From contig OY987238.1 in the NCBI GenBank assembly GCA_963920705.1, positions 744,001-808,000 of the forward strand: DNA of 64,000 bases, given 5' to 3'. Every line of letters begins with the position of its first letter. The first letter of the stretch is position 1. Positions 13,065 through 25,884 of this stretch are shown here, one piece after another. The translations under genes were made by a program, and so were the position numbers. This DNA comes from Odiellus spinosus. Its lineage: Eukaryota; Arthropoda; Arachnida; Opiliones; Phalangiidae. Below the pieces are notes generated by a model. The model saw only the letters and a program-made list of their open reading frames with translations. It searched no databases and was not told the DNA's origin.

Positions 13065-13868
13065 AGTATAGATTCACAAATTTCCGAAGTATAGATTCAC
13101 AAATTTCCCAAGTATAGATCCACAAATTTCCCAAGTATAGATTGACAAATTTCACATGTATAGATTCACAAATTTTCCAAGTATAGATTCACAAATTTCC
13201 CAAGTATAGATCCACCAATTATCCAAGTATAGATTCACAAATTTTCAAAGTATAGATTCACAAATTTTCCAAGTATAGATTCACAAATTTCCCAAGTATA
13301 GATTCACAAATTTCCCAAGTATAGATTCACAAATTTTCCAAGTATAGATTCACAAATTTTCCAAGTATAGATTCACAAATTTTCCAAGTATAGATTCACA
13401 AATTTCCCAAGTATAGATTCACAAATTTCCCAAGTATAGATCCACCAATTTCCCAAGTATAGATTCACATATTTCCCAAGTATAGATTCACAAATTTCCC
13501 AAGTATAGATTCACAAATTTCCGAAGTATAGATTCACAAATTTTCCAAGTATAGATTCACAAATTTTCCAAGTATAGATTCACAAATTTCCCAAGCATAG
13601 ATTCACAAATTTTCCAAGTATAGGTTCACAAATTTTCCAAGTATAGATTCACAAATTTCCCAAGCATAGATTCATAAATTTCCCAAGTAGAGATTCACAA
13701 ATTTTCCAAGTATAGATTCACAAATTTCCCAAGTATAGATTCACAAATTTGCAAAGTATAGATCCACCAATTTCCCAAGTATAGATCCACCAATTTCCCA
13801 AGTATAGATTCACAAATTTTCCAAGTATAGATTCACAAATTTTCCAAGTATAGATTCACAAATTTCCC
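13065..13868 (+). repeat. HOR block 12, type 4, partial
   Basis: Opens like the block at 6,142 and keeps its shortened order. It then departs from it near 13,868, where the insert-bearing HOR family begins. The last matching units are the paired GATCCACC units near 13,758-13,800. Confidence 0.8.
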
Positions 13869-14974
13869 AAGTATAGATTCACAAATTTCCCAAGTATAGA
13901 TCCCCCAATTATCCAAGTATAGATTCACAAATTTTCAAAGTATAGATTCACAAATTTTCCAAGTATAGATTCACATATTTCCCAAGAATAGATTCACAAA
14001 TTTCCCAAGTATAGATTCACAAATTTTCCAAGTATAGATTCACAAATTTTCCAAGTATAGATTCACAAATTTTCCAAGTATAGATTCACAAATTTCCCAA
14101 GTATAGATTCTCAAATTTCCCAAGTATAGATCCACCAATTTCCCAAGTATAGATTCACATATTTCCCAAGTATAGATTCACAAATTTCCCATGTATAGAT
14201 TCACAAATTTTCCAAGTATAGATTCACAAATTTTCCAAGTATAGATTCACAAATTTCCCAAGCATAGATTCACAAATTTTCCAAGTATAGATTCACAAAT
14301 TTCCCAAGCATAGATTCATAAATTTCCCAAGTAGAGATTCACAAATTTCCAAGTATAGATTCACAAATTTCCCAAGTATAGATACACAAATTTGCAAAGT
14401 ATAGATCCACCAATTTCCCAAGTATAGATCCACCAATTTCCCAAGTATAGATTCACAAATTTGCAAAGTATAGATCCACCAATTTCCCAAGTATAGATCC
14501 ACCAATTTCCCAAGTATAGATTCACAAATTTTCCAAGTATAGATTCACAAATTTTCCAAGTATAGATTCACAAATTTCCCAAATATAGATTCACAAATTT
14601 TCCAAGTATAGATTCACAAATTTCCCAAGTATAGATTCACAAATTTCCGAAGCATAGATTCACAAATTTCCCAAGTATAGATCGACAAATTTCCCAAGTT
14701 TAGATTCACAAATTTTCCAAGTATAGATTCACAAATTTTCCAAGTATAGATTCACAAATTTCCCAAGTATAGATTCACAAATTTCCCAAGTATAGATCCA
14801 CCAATTTCCCAAATATATCCACATATTTCCCAAGTATTCAATTCAATTCAATTCAATTTAATTAAGTCCAACTTTGATACACTTCAGGTTATACAGTTCA
14901 AATATAACACATATTTCCCAAGTATAGATTCACATATTTCCCAAGTTTAGATTCACAAATTTTCCAAGTATAGA
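13869..14974 (+). repeat. Transition segment to the insert-bearing HOR family
   Basis: Satellite units with a different variant order from 1-13,868. Features are GATCCCCC near 13,900, CATATTT units, a 22-bp unit near 14,350, the GATACAC marker at 14,381 and a GATCGAC unit near 14,683. The first non-satellite insert follows. Marker-to-insert distance is 456 bp, one unit less than the 479 bp seen in seven other copies. On the - strand 14,293-14,505 is open for 70 codons by chance; see rejected items. Confidence 0.85.
14837..14907 (+). repeat. Non-satellite insert, copy 1 (71 bp)
   Basis: Four TTCAA-type pentamers lead into TTTAATTAAG (containing the palindrome TTAATTAA), then GTCCAACTTTGATACAC, TTCAGGTTATACAG and TTCAAATATAA. 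It replaces the TAGATT of a unit between AAGTA and CACATATTTCCC. A 21-bp unit with AAATATATCC precedes it. Origin unknown; no coding potential. Confidence 0.95.
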
Positions 14975-15083
14975 TTCACAAATTTTCCAAGTATAGATTC
15001 ACAAATTTCCCAAGTATAGATTCACAAATTTCCCAAGTATAGATCCACCAATTTCCCAAATATATCCACATATTTCCCAAGTA

Positions 15084-15154
15084 TTCAATTCAATTCAATT
15101 CAATTTAATTAAGTCCAACTTTGATACACTTCAGGTTATACAGTTCAAATATAA
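15084..15154 (+). repeat. Non-satellite insert, copy 2 (71 bp)
   Basis: Same 71 bases as the copy 247 bp upstream, within the same flanks (AAATATATCCACATATTT before, CACATATTTCCC after). Only 176 bp of satellite separate the two, far closer than any other pair, which points to a local duplication of one insert with its flank. Confidence 0.95.
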
Positions 15155-15949
15155 CACATATTTCCCAAGTATAGATTCACATATTTCCCAAGTATAGATT
15201 CACAAATTTCCGAAGCATAGATTCACAAATTTTCCAAGTATAGATTCACAAATTTTCCAAGTATAGATTCACAAATTTCCCAAATATAGATTCACAAATA
15301 TCCCAAGTATAGATTCCAAAATTTTCCAAGTATAGATTCACAAATTTCCCAAGCATAGATTCATAAATTTCCCAAGTAGAGATTCACAAATTTTCCAAGT
15401 ATAGATTCACAAATTTCCCAAGTATAGATACACAAATTTGCAAAGTATAGATCCACCAATTTCCCAAGTATAGATCCACCAATTTCCCAAGTATAGATTC
15501 ACAAATTTGCAAAGTATAGATCCACCAATTTCCCAAGTATAGATCCACCAATTTCCCAAGTATAGATTCACAAATTTTCCAAGTATAGATTCACAAATTT
15601 TCCAAGTATAGATTCACAAATTTCCCAAATATAGATTCACAAATTTTCCAAGTATAGATTCACAAATTTCCCAAGTATAGATTCACAAATTTCCGAAGCA
15701 TAGATTCACAAATTTTCCAAGTATAGATTGACAAATTTCCCAAGTATAGATTCACAAATTTTCCAAGTATAGATTCACAAATTTCCCAAGTATAGATTCA
15801 CAAATTTTCAAAGTTTAGATTCACAAATTTTCCAAGTATAGATTCACAAATTTTCCAAGTATAGATTCACAAATTTCCCAAGTATAGATTCACAAATTTC
15901 CCAAGTATAGATCCACCAATTTCAAATATATACACATATTTCCCAAGTA

Positions 15950-16020
15950 TTCAATTCAATTCAATTCAATTTAATTAAGTCCAACTTTGATACACTTCAG
16001 GTTATACAGTTCAAATATAA
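15950..16020 (+). repeat. Non-satellite insert, copy 3 (71 bp)
   Basis: Full 71-bp form. Its upstream flank is the variant TTTCAAATATATACAC, shared only with the copy at 20,122, which is its partner in the 4,172-bp duplication. Confidence 0.95.
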
Positions 16021-19000
16021 CACATATTTCCCAAGTATAGATTCACATATTTCCCAAGTATAGATTCACAAATTTCCGAAGCATAGATTCACAAATTTTC
16101 CAAGTATAGATTCACAAATTTTCCAAGTATAGATTCACAAATTTCCCAAATATAGATTCACAAATTTCCCAAGTATAGATTCCAAAATTTTCCAAGTATA
16201 GATTCACAAATTATCCAAGTATAGATTCACAAATTATCCAAGTATAGATTCACAAATTTTCAAAGTATAGATTCACAAATTTTCCAAGTATAGATTCACA
16301 AATTTCCCAAGTATAGATTCACAAATTTCCCAAGTATAGATTCACAAATTTTCCAAGTATAGATTCACAAATTTTTCAAGTATAGATTCACAAATTTTCC
16401 AAGTATAGATTCACAAATTTCCCAAGTATAGATTCACAAATTTCCCAAGTATAGATCCACCAATTTCCCAAGTATAGATTCACCAATTTCCCAAGTATAG
16501 ATTCACAAATTTCCCAAGTATAGATTCACAAATTTCCGAAGTATAGATTCACAAATTTTCCAAGTATAGATTCACAAATTTTCCAAGTATAGATTCACAA
16601 ATTTCCCAAGCATAGATTCACAAATTTTCCAAGTTTAGATTCACAAATTTCCCAAGTAGAGATTCACAAATTTTCCAAGTATAGATTCACAAATTTCCCA
16701 AGTATAGATTCAAAAATTTGCAAAGTATAGATCCACCAATTTCCCAAGTATAGATCCACCAATTTCCCAAGTATAGATTCACAAATTTTCCAAGTATAGA
16801 TTCACAAATTTTCCAAGTATAGATTCACAAATTTCCCAAATATAGATTCACAAATTTTCCAAGTATAGATTCACAAATTTCCCAAGTATAGATCCACCAA
16901 TTTCCCAAGTATAGATTCACCAATTTCCCAAGTATAGATTCACAAATTTCCCAAGTATAGATTCACAAATTTCCGAAGTATAGATTCACAAATTTCCCAA
17001 GTAGAGATTCACAAATTTTCCAAGTATAGATTCACAAATTTCCCAAGTATAGATTCACAAATTTGCTAAGTATAGATCCACCAATTTCCCAAGTATAGAT
17101 CCACCAATTTCCCAAGTATAGATCCACCAATTTCCCAAGTATAGATTCACAAATTTTCCAAGTATAGATCCACCAATTTCCCAAGTATAGATTCACAAAT
17201 TTTCCAAGTATAGATTCACAAATTTCCCAAATATAGATTCACAAATTTTCCAAGTATAGATTCACAAATTTCCCAAATATAGATTCACAAATTTCCCAAG
17301 TATAGATTCCAAAATTTTCCAAGTATAGATTCACAAATTATCCAAGTATAGATTCACAAATTATCCAAGTATAGATTCACAAATTTTCAAAGTATAGATT
17401 CACAAATTTTCCAAGTATAGATTCACAAATTTCCCAAGTATAGATTCACAAATTTTCCAAGTATAGATTCACAAATTTTTCAAGTATAGATTCACAAATT
17501 TTCCAAGTATAGATTCACAAATTTCCCAAGTATAGATTCACAAATTTCCCAAGTATAGATCCACCAATTTCCCAAGTATAGATTCACCAATTTCCCAAGT
17601 ATAGATTCACAAATTTCCCAAGTATAGATTCACAAATTTCCGAAGTATAGATTCACAAATTTTCCAAGTATAGATTCACAAATTTTCCAAGTATAGATTC
17701 ACAAATTTCCCAAGCATAGATTCACAAATTTTCCAAGTATAGATTCACAAATTTCCCAAGTAGAGATTCACAAATTTTCCAAGTATAGATTCACAAATTT
17801 CCCAAGTATAGATTCAAAAATTTGCAAAGTATAGATCCACCAATTTCCCAAGTATAGATCCACCAATTTCCCAAGTATAGATTCACAAATTTTCCAAGTA
17901 TAGATTCACAAATTTTCCAAGTATAGATTCACAAATTTCCCAAATATAGATTCACAAATTTTCCAAGTATAGATTCACAAATTTCCCAAGTATAGATCCA
18001 CCAATTTCCCAAGTATAGATTCACCAATTTCCCAAGTATAGATTCACAAATTTCCCAAGTATAGATTCACAAATTTCCGAAGTATAGATTCACAAATTTC
18101 CCAAGTAGAGATTCACAAATTTTCCAAGTATAGATTCACAAATTTCCCAAGTATAGATTCACAAATTTGCTAAGTATAGATCCACCAATTTCCCAAGTAT
18201 AGATCCACCAATTTCCCAAGTATAGATCCACCAATTTCCCAAGTATAGATTCACAAATTTTCCAAGTATAGATCCACCAATTTCCCAAGTATAGATTCAC
18301 AAATTTTCCAAGTATAGATTCACAAATTTTCCAAGTATAGATTCACAAATTTCCCAAATATAGATTCACAAATTTTCCAAGTATAGATTCACAAATTTCC
18401 CAAATATAGATTCACAAATTTCCCAAGTATAGATTCCAAAATTTTCCAAGTATAGATTCACAAATTATCCAAGTATAGATTCACAAATTATCCAAGTATA
18501 GATTCACAAATTTTCAAAGTATAGATTCACAAATTTTCCAAGTATAGATTCACAAATTTCCCAAGTATAGATTCACAAATTTCCCAAGTATAGATTCACA
18601 AATTTGCAAAGTATAGATCCACCAATTTCCCAAGTATAGATCCACCAATTTCCCAAGTATAGATTCACAAATTTTCCAAGTATAGATTCACAAATTTTCC
18701 AAGTATAGATTCACAAATTTCCCAAGTATAGATTCACAAATTTCCCAAGTATAGATCCACCAATTATCCAAGTATAGATTCCCAAATTTTCAAAGTATAG
18801 ATTCACAAATTTTCCAAGTATAGATTGACATATTTCCCAAGTATAGATTCACAAATTTCCCAAGTATAGATTCACAAATTTTCCAAGTATAGATTCACAA
18901 ATTTTCCAAGTATAGATTCACAAATTTTCCAAGTATAGATTCACAAATTTCCCAAGTATAGATTCTCAAATTTCCCAAGTATAGATCCACCAATTTCCCA

Positions 19001-19255
19001 AGTATAGATTCACATATTTCCCAAGTATAGATTCACAAATTTCCCAAGTATAGATTCACAAATTTCCCAAGTATAGATTCACAAATTTTCCAAGTATAGA
19101 TTCACAAATTTTCCAAGTATAGATTCACAAATTTCCCAAGCATAGATTCACAAATTTTCCAAGTATAGATTCACAAATTTCCCAAGTATAGATTCACAAA
19201 TTTCCCAAGTATAGATCCACCAATTTCCCAAATATATCCACATATTTCCCAAGTA

Positions 19256-19326
19256 TTCAATTCAATTCAATTCAATTTAATTAAGTCCAACTTTGATACA
19301 CTTCAGGTTATACAGTTCAAATATAA
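19256..19326 (+). repeat. Non-satellite insert, copy 4 (71 bp)
   Basis: Partner of the copy at 15,084 in the 4,172-bp duplication, with identical length and AAATATATCCACATATTT upstream flank. Confidence 0.95.
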
Positions 19327-20121
19327 CACATATTTCCCAAGTATAGATTCACATATTTCCCAAGTATAGATTCACAAATTTCCGAAGCATAGATTCACAA
19401 ATTTTCCAAGTATAGATTCACAAATTTTCCAAGTATAGATTCACAAATTTCCCAAATATAGATTCACAAATATCCCAAGTATAGATTCCAAAATTTTCCA
19501 AGTATAGATTCACAAATTTCCCAAGCATAGATTCATAAATTTCCCAAGTAGAGATTCACAAATTTTCCAAGTATAGATTCACAAATTTCCCAAGTATAGA
19601 TACACAAATTTGCAAAGTATAGATCCACCAATTTCCCAAGTATAGATCCACCAATTTCCCAAGTATAGATTCACAAATTTGCAAAGTATAGATCCACCAA
19701 TTTCCCAAGTATAGATCCACCAATTTCCCAAGTATAGATTCACAAATTTTCCAAGTATAGATTCACAAATTTTCCAAGTATAGATTCACAAATTTCCCAA
19801 ATATAGATTCACAAATTTTCCAAGTATAGATTCACAAATTTCCCAAGTATAGATTCACAAATTTCCGAAGCATAGATTCACAAATTTTCCAAGTATAGAT
19901 TGACAAATTTCCCAAGTATAGATTCACAAATTTTCCAAGTATAGATTCACAAATTTCCCAAGTATAGATTCACAAATTTTCAAAGTTTAGATTCACAAAT
20001 TTTCCAAGTATAGATTCACAAATTTTCCAAGTATAGATTCACAAATTTCCCAAGTATAGATTCACAAATTTCCCAAGTATAGATCCACCAATTTCAAATA
20101 TATACACATATTTCCCAAGTA

Positions 20122-20192
20122 TTCAATTCAATTCAATTCAATTTAATTAAGTCCAACTTTGATACACTTCAGGTTATACAGTTCAAATATAA
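20122..20192 (+). repeat. Non-satellite insert, copy 5 (71 bp)
   Basis: Partner of the copy at 15,950, sharing its unusual TTTCAAATATATACAC flank. Confidence 0.95.
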
Positions 20193-23100
20193 CACATATT
20201 TCCCAAGTATAGATTCACATATTTCCCAAGTATAGATTCACAAATTTCCGAAGCATAGATTCACAAATTTTCCAAGTATAGATTCACAAATTTTCCAAGT
20301 ATAGATTCACAAATTTCCCAAATATAGATTCACAAATTTCCCAAGTATAGATTCCAAAATTTTCCAAGTATAGATTCACAAATTATCCAAGTATAGATTC
20401 ACAAATTATCCAAGTATAGATTCACAAATTTTCAAAGTATAGATTCACAAATTTTCCAAGTATAGATTCACAAATTTCCCAAGTATAGATTCACAAATTT
20501 CCCAAGTATAGATTCACAAATTTTCCAAGTATAGATTCACAAATTTTTCAAGTATAGATTCACAAATTTTCCAAGTATAGATTCACAAATTTCCCAAGTA
20601 TAGATTCACAAATTTCCCAAGTATAGATCCACCAATTTCCCAAGTATAGATTCACCAATTTCCCAAGTATAGATTCACAAATTTCCCAAGTATAGATTCA
20701 CAAATTTCCGAAGTATAGATTCACAAATTTTCCAAGTATAGATTCACAAATTTTCCAAGTATAGATTCACAAATTTCCCAAGCATAGATTCACAAATTTT
20801 CCAAGTTTAGATTCACAAATTTCCCAAGTAGAGATTCACAAATTTTCCAAGTATAGATTCACAAATTTCCCAAGTATAGATTCAAAAATTTGCAAAGTAT
20901 AGATCCACCAATTTCCCAAGTATAGATCCACCAATTTCCCAAGTATAGATTCACAAATTTTCCAAGTATAGATTCACAAATTTTCCAAGTATAGATTCAC
21001 AAATTTCCCAAATATAGATTCACAAATTTTCCAAGTATAGATTCACAAATTTCCCAAGTATAGATCCACCAATTTCCCAAGTATAGATTCACCAATTTCC
21101 CAAGTATAGATTCACAAATTTCCCAAGTATAGATTCACAAATTTCCGAAGTATAGATTCACAAATTTCCCAAGTAGAGATTCACAAATTTTCCAAGTATA
21201 GATTCACAAATTTCCCAAGTATAGATTCACAAATTTGCTAAGTATAGATCCACCAATTTCCCAAGTATAGATCCACCAATTTCCCAAGTATAGATCCACC
21301 AATTTCCCAAGTATAGATTCACAAATTTTCCAAGTATAGATCCACCAATTTCCCAAGTATAGATTCACAAATTTTCCAAGTATAGATTCACAAATTTCCC
21401 AAATATAGATTCACAAATTTTCCAAGTATAGATTCACAAATTTCCCAAATATAGATTCACAAATTTCCCAAGTATAGATTCCAAAATTTTCCAAGTATAG
21501 ATTCACAAATTATCCAAGTATAGATTCACAAATTATCCAAGTATAGATTCACAAATTTTCAAAGTATAGATTCACAAATTTTCCAAGTATAGATTCACAA
21601 ATTTCCCAAGTATAGATTCACAAATTTTCCAAGTATAGATTCACAAATTTTTCAAGTATAGATTCACAAATTTTCCAAGTATAGATTCACAAATTTCCCA
21701 AGTATAGATTCACAAATTTCCCAAGTATAGATCCACCAATTTCCCAAGTATAGATTCACCAATTTCCCAAGTATAGATTCACAAATTTCCCAAGTATAGA
21801 TTCACAAATTTCCGAAGTATAGATTCACAAATTTTCCAAGTATAGATTCACAAATTTTCCAAGTATAGATTCACAAATTTCCCAAGCATAGATTCACAAA
21901 TTTTCCAAGTATAGATTCACAAATTTCCCAAGTAGAGATTCACAAATTTTCCAAGTATAGATTCACAAATTTCCCAAGTATAGATTCAAAAATTTGCAAA
22001 GTATAGATCCACCAATTTCCCAAGTATAGATCCACCAATTTCCCAAGTATAGATTCACAAATTTTCCAAGTATAGATTCACAAATTTTCCAAGTATAGAT
22101 TCACAAATTTCCCAAATATAGATTCACAAATTTTCCAAGTATAGATTCACAAATTTCCCAAGTATAGATCCACCAATTTCCCAAGTATAGATTCACCAAT
22201 TTCCCAAGTATAGATTCACAAATTTCCCAAGTATAGATTCACAAATTTCCGAAGTATAGATTCACAAATTTCCCAAGTAGAGATTCACAAATTTTCCAAG
22301 TATAGATTCACAAATTTCCCAAGTATAGATTCACAAATTTGCTAAGTATAGATCCACCAATTTCCCAAGTATAGATCCACCAATTTCCCAAGTATAGATC
22401 CACCAATTTCCCAAGTATAGATTCACAAATTTTCCAAGTATAGATCCACCAATTTCCCAAGTATAGATTCACAAATTTTCCAAGTATAGATTCACAAATT
22501 TTCCAAGTATAGATTCACAAATTTCCCAAATATAGATTCACAAATTTTCCAAGTATAGATTCACAAATTTCCCAAATATAGATTCACAAATTTCCCAAGT
22601 ATAGATTCCAAAATTTTCCAAGTATAGATTCACAAATTATCCAAGTATAGATTCACAAATTATCCAAGTATAGATTCACAAATTTTCAAAGTATAGATTC
22701 ACAAATTTTCCAAGTATAGATTCACAAATTTCCCAAGTATAGATTCACAAATTTCCCAAGTATAGATTCACAAATTTGCAAAGTATAGATCCACCAATTT
22801 CCCAAGTATAGATCCACCAATTTCCCAAGTATAGATTCACAAATTTTCCAAGTATAGATTCACAAATTTTCCAAGTATAGATTCACAAGTTTCCCAAGTA
22901 TAGATTCACAAATTTCCCAAGTATAGATCCACCAATTATCCAAGTATAGATTCCCAAATTTTCAAAGTATAGATTCACAAATTTTCCAAGTATAGATTCA
23001 CATATTTCCCAAGTATAGATTCACAAATTTCCCAAGTATAGATTCACAAATTTTCCAAGTATAGATTCACAAATTTTCCAAGTATAGATTCACAAATTTT

Positions 23101-23910
23101 CCAAGTATAGATTCACAAATTTCCCAAGTATAGATTCTCAAATTTCCCAAGTATAGATCCACCAATTTCCCAAGTATAGATTCACATATTTCCCAAGTAT
23201 AGATTCACAAATTTCCCAAGTATAGATTCACAAATTTCCCAAGTATAGATTCACAAATTTTCCAAGTATAGATTCACAAATTTTCCAAGTATAGATTCAC
23301 AAATTTCCCAAGCATAGATTCACAAATTTTCCAAGTATAGATTCACAAATTTCCCAAGCATAGATTCATAAATTTCCCAAGTAGAGATTCACAAATTTTC
23401 CAAGTATAGATTCACAAATTTCCCAAGTATAGATACACAAATTTGCAAAGTATAGATCCACCAATTTCCCAAGTATAGATCCACCAATTTCCCAAGTATA
23501 GATTCACAAATTTGCAAAGTATAGATCCACCAATTTCCCAAGTATAGATCCACCAATTTCCCAGGTATAGATTCACAAATTTTCCAAGTATAGATTCACA
23601 AATTTTCCAAGTATAGATTCACAAATTTCCCAAATATAGATTCACAAATTTTCCAAGTATAGATTCACAAATTTCCCAAGTATAGATTCACAAATTTCCG
23701 AAGCATAGATTCACAAATTTCCCAAGTATAGATCCACAAATTTCCCAAGTATAGATTGACAAATTTCCCAAGTATAGATTCACAAATTTTCCAAGTATAG
23801 ATTCACAAATTTTCCAAGTATAGATTCACAAATTTCCCAAGTATAGATTCACAAATTTCCCAAGTATAGATCCACCAATTTCCCAAATATATCCACATAT
23901 TTCCCAAGTA

Positions 23911-23981
23911 TTCAATTCAATTCAATTCAATTTAATTAAGTCCAACTTTGATACACTTCAGGTTATACAGTTCAAATATAA
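23911..23981 (+). repeat. Non-satellite insert, copy 6 (71 bp)
   Basis: 71-bp form, exactly 479 bp downstream of the GATACAC marker at 23,432, with the AAATATATCCACATATTT flank of copies 1, 2, 4 and 7. Confidence 0.95.
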
Positions 23982-25813
23982 CACATATTTCCCAAGTATA
24001 GATTCACATATTTCCCAAGTATAGATTCACAAATTTCCGAAGCATAGATTCACAAATTTTCCAAGTATAGATTCACAAATTTTCCAAGTATAGATTCACA
24101 AATTTCCCAAATATAGATTCACAAATTTCCCAAGTATAGATTCCAAAATTTTCCAAGTATAGATTCACAAATTATCCAAGTATAGATTCACAAATTATCC
24201 AAGTATAGATTCACAAATTTTCAAAGTATAGATTCACAAATTTTCCAAGTATAGATTCACAAATTTCCCAAGTATAGATTCACAAATTTCCCAAGTATAG
24301 ATTCACAAATTTTCCAAGTATAGATTCACAAATTTTTCAAGTATAGATTCACAAATTTTCCAAGTATAGATTCACAAATTTCCCAAGTATAGATTCACAA
24401 ATTTCCCAAGTATAGATCCACCAATTTCCCAAGTATAGATTCACCAATTTCCCAAGTATAGATTCACAAATTTCCCAAGTATAGATTCACAAATTTCCGA
24501 AGTATAGATTCACAAATTTTCCAAGTATAGATTCACAAATTTTCCAAGTATAGATTCACAAATTTCCCAAGCATAGATTCACAAATTTTCCAAGTATAGA
24601 TTCACAAATTTCCCAAGCAGAGATTCACAAATTTTCCAAGTATAGATTCACAAATTTCCCAAGTATAGATTCAAAAATTTGCAAAGTATAGATCCACCAA
24701 TTTCCCAAGTATAGATCCACCAATTTCCCAAGTATAGATTCACAAATTTTCCAAGTATAGATTCACAAATTTTCCAAGTATAGATTCACAAATTTCCCAA
24801 GTATAGATTCACAAATTTTCCAAGTATAGATTCACAAATTTCCCAAGTATAGATCCACCAATTATCCAAGTATAGATTCACAAATTTTCAAAGTATAGAT
24901 TCACAAATTTTCCAAGTATAGATTCACATATTTCCCAAGTATAGATTCACAAATTTCCCAAGTATAGATTCACAAATTTTCCAAGTATAGATTCACAAAT
25001 TTTCCAAGTATAGATTCACAAATTTTCCAAGTATAGATTCACAAATTTCCCAAGTATAGATTCTCAAATTTCCCAAGTATAGATCCACCAATTTCCCAAG
25101 TATAGATTCACATATTTCCCAAGTATAGATTCACAAATTTCCCAAGTATAGATTCACAAATTTCCCAAGTATAGATTCACAAATTTTCCAAGTATAGATT
25201 CACAAATTTTCCAAGTATAGATTCACAAATTTCCCAAGCATAGATTCACAAATTTTCCAAGTATAGATTCACAAATTTCCCAAATATAGATACACAAATT
25301 TGCAAAGTATAGATCCACCAATTTCCCAAGTATAGATCCACCAATTTCCCAAGTATAGATTCACAAATTTGCAAAGTATAGATCCACCAATTTCCCAAGT
25401 ATAGATCCACCAATTTCCCAAGTATAGATTCACAAATTTTCCAAGTATAGATTCCCAAATTTCCCAAATATAGATTCACAAATTTTCCAAGTATAGATTC
25501 ACAAATTTCCCAAGTATAGATTCACAAATTTCCGAAGCATAGATTCACAAATTTCCCAAGTATAGATCCACAAATTTCCCAAGTATAGATTGACAAATTT
25601 CCCAAGTATAGATTCACAAATTTTCCAAGTATAGATTCACAAATTTCCCAAGTATAGATTCACAAATTTTCAAAGTTTAGATTCACAAATTTTCAAAGTA
25701 TAGATTCACAAATTTTCAAAGTATAGATTCACAAATTTCCCAAGTATAGATTCACAAATTTTCCAAGTATAGATCCACCAATTTCCCAAATATATCCACA
25801 TATTTCCCAAGTA

Positions 25814-25884
25814 TTCAATTCAATTCAATTCAATTTAATTAAGTCCAACTTTGATACACTTCAGGTTATACAGTTCAAATATAA
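25814..25884 (+). repeat. Non-satellite insert, copy 7 (71 bp)
   Basis: 71-bp form with the AAATATATCCACATATTT flank. It is the last copy before the inverted block and the last with this flank type. Confidence 0.95.

Larger units (their letters stand above)
6993..13868 (+). repeat. ~7-kb super-repeat, copy 2
   Basis: Same order of six HOR blocks as 1-6,992. Rare variants are shared at the same block offset: GTAAAG near 7,111 and 10,928, TATGG near 7,479 and 11,297, AAATTTAG at 8,096 and 11,891, CAAACTTTCC at 8,435 and 12,230. It differs by whole units only. One unit is gained before 8,096. Three units are lost near 10,280 and one near 10,805, so later markers are offset by 6,923 instead of 7,015. 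Similarity ends near 13,868, where the expected AAATATAG unit is a plain AGTATAG unit. Confidence 0.92.
14975..19146 (+). repeat. 4,172-bp tandem duplication, copy A
   Basis: Matches 19,147-23,318 at a constant 4,172-bp offset: inserts 15,084/19,256 and 15,950/20,122, and the GATTCCAAAATTTTCC markers 16,180/20,352, 17,307/21,479 and 18,434/22,606. Internally those three markers are spaced exactly 1,127 bp (49 units), so a 49-unit HOR repeats inside. Each marker is followed by two ATTATCC units. The start is placed where upstream identity to copy B fails (about 14,975). Confidence 0.9.
19147..23350 (+). repeat. 4,172-bp tandem duplication, copy B
   Basis: Second copy of 14,975-19,146; the matching extends slightly further, to about 23,350. 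Differences I could see include GATTGAC (18,827) against GATTCAC (22,999), and CACAAAT (18,717) against CACAAGT (22,889). It holds two inserts and three GATTCCAAAATTTTCC markers spaced 1,127 bp. Confidence 0.9.

Noticed and set aside
14293..14505. 70-codon open frame on the - strand with W- and Y-rich repeats
   Set aside because: It is a direct translation of satellite units with a 23-residue period. It is open only because TGA-lacking unit variants fall in phase, helped by a 22-bp unit near 14,350. No start context, domain or codon bias supports a gene.
25246..25479. 77-codon open frame on the - strand
   Set aside because: Same satellite translation; it depends on GATCCAC, GATACAC and similar variants in every third unit. 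It is a near-copy of the 14,293 frame because the HOR is duplicated.
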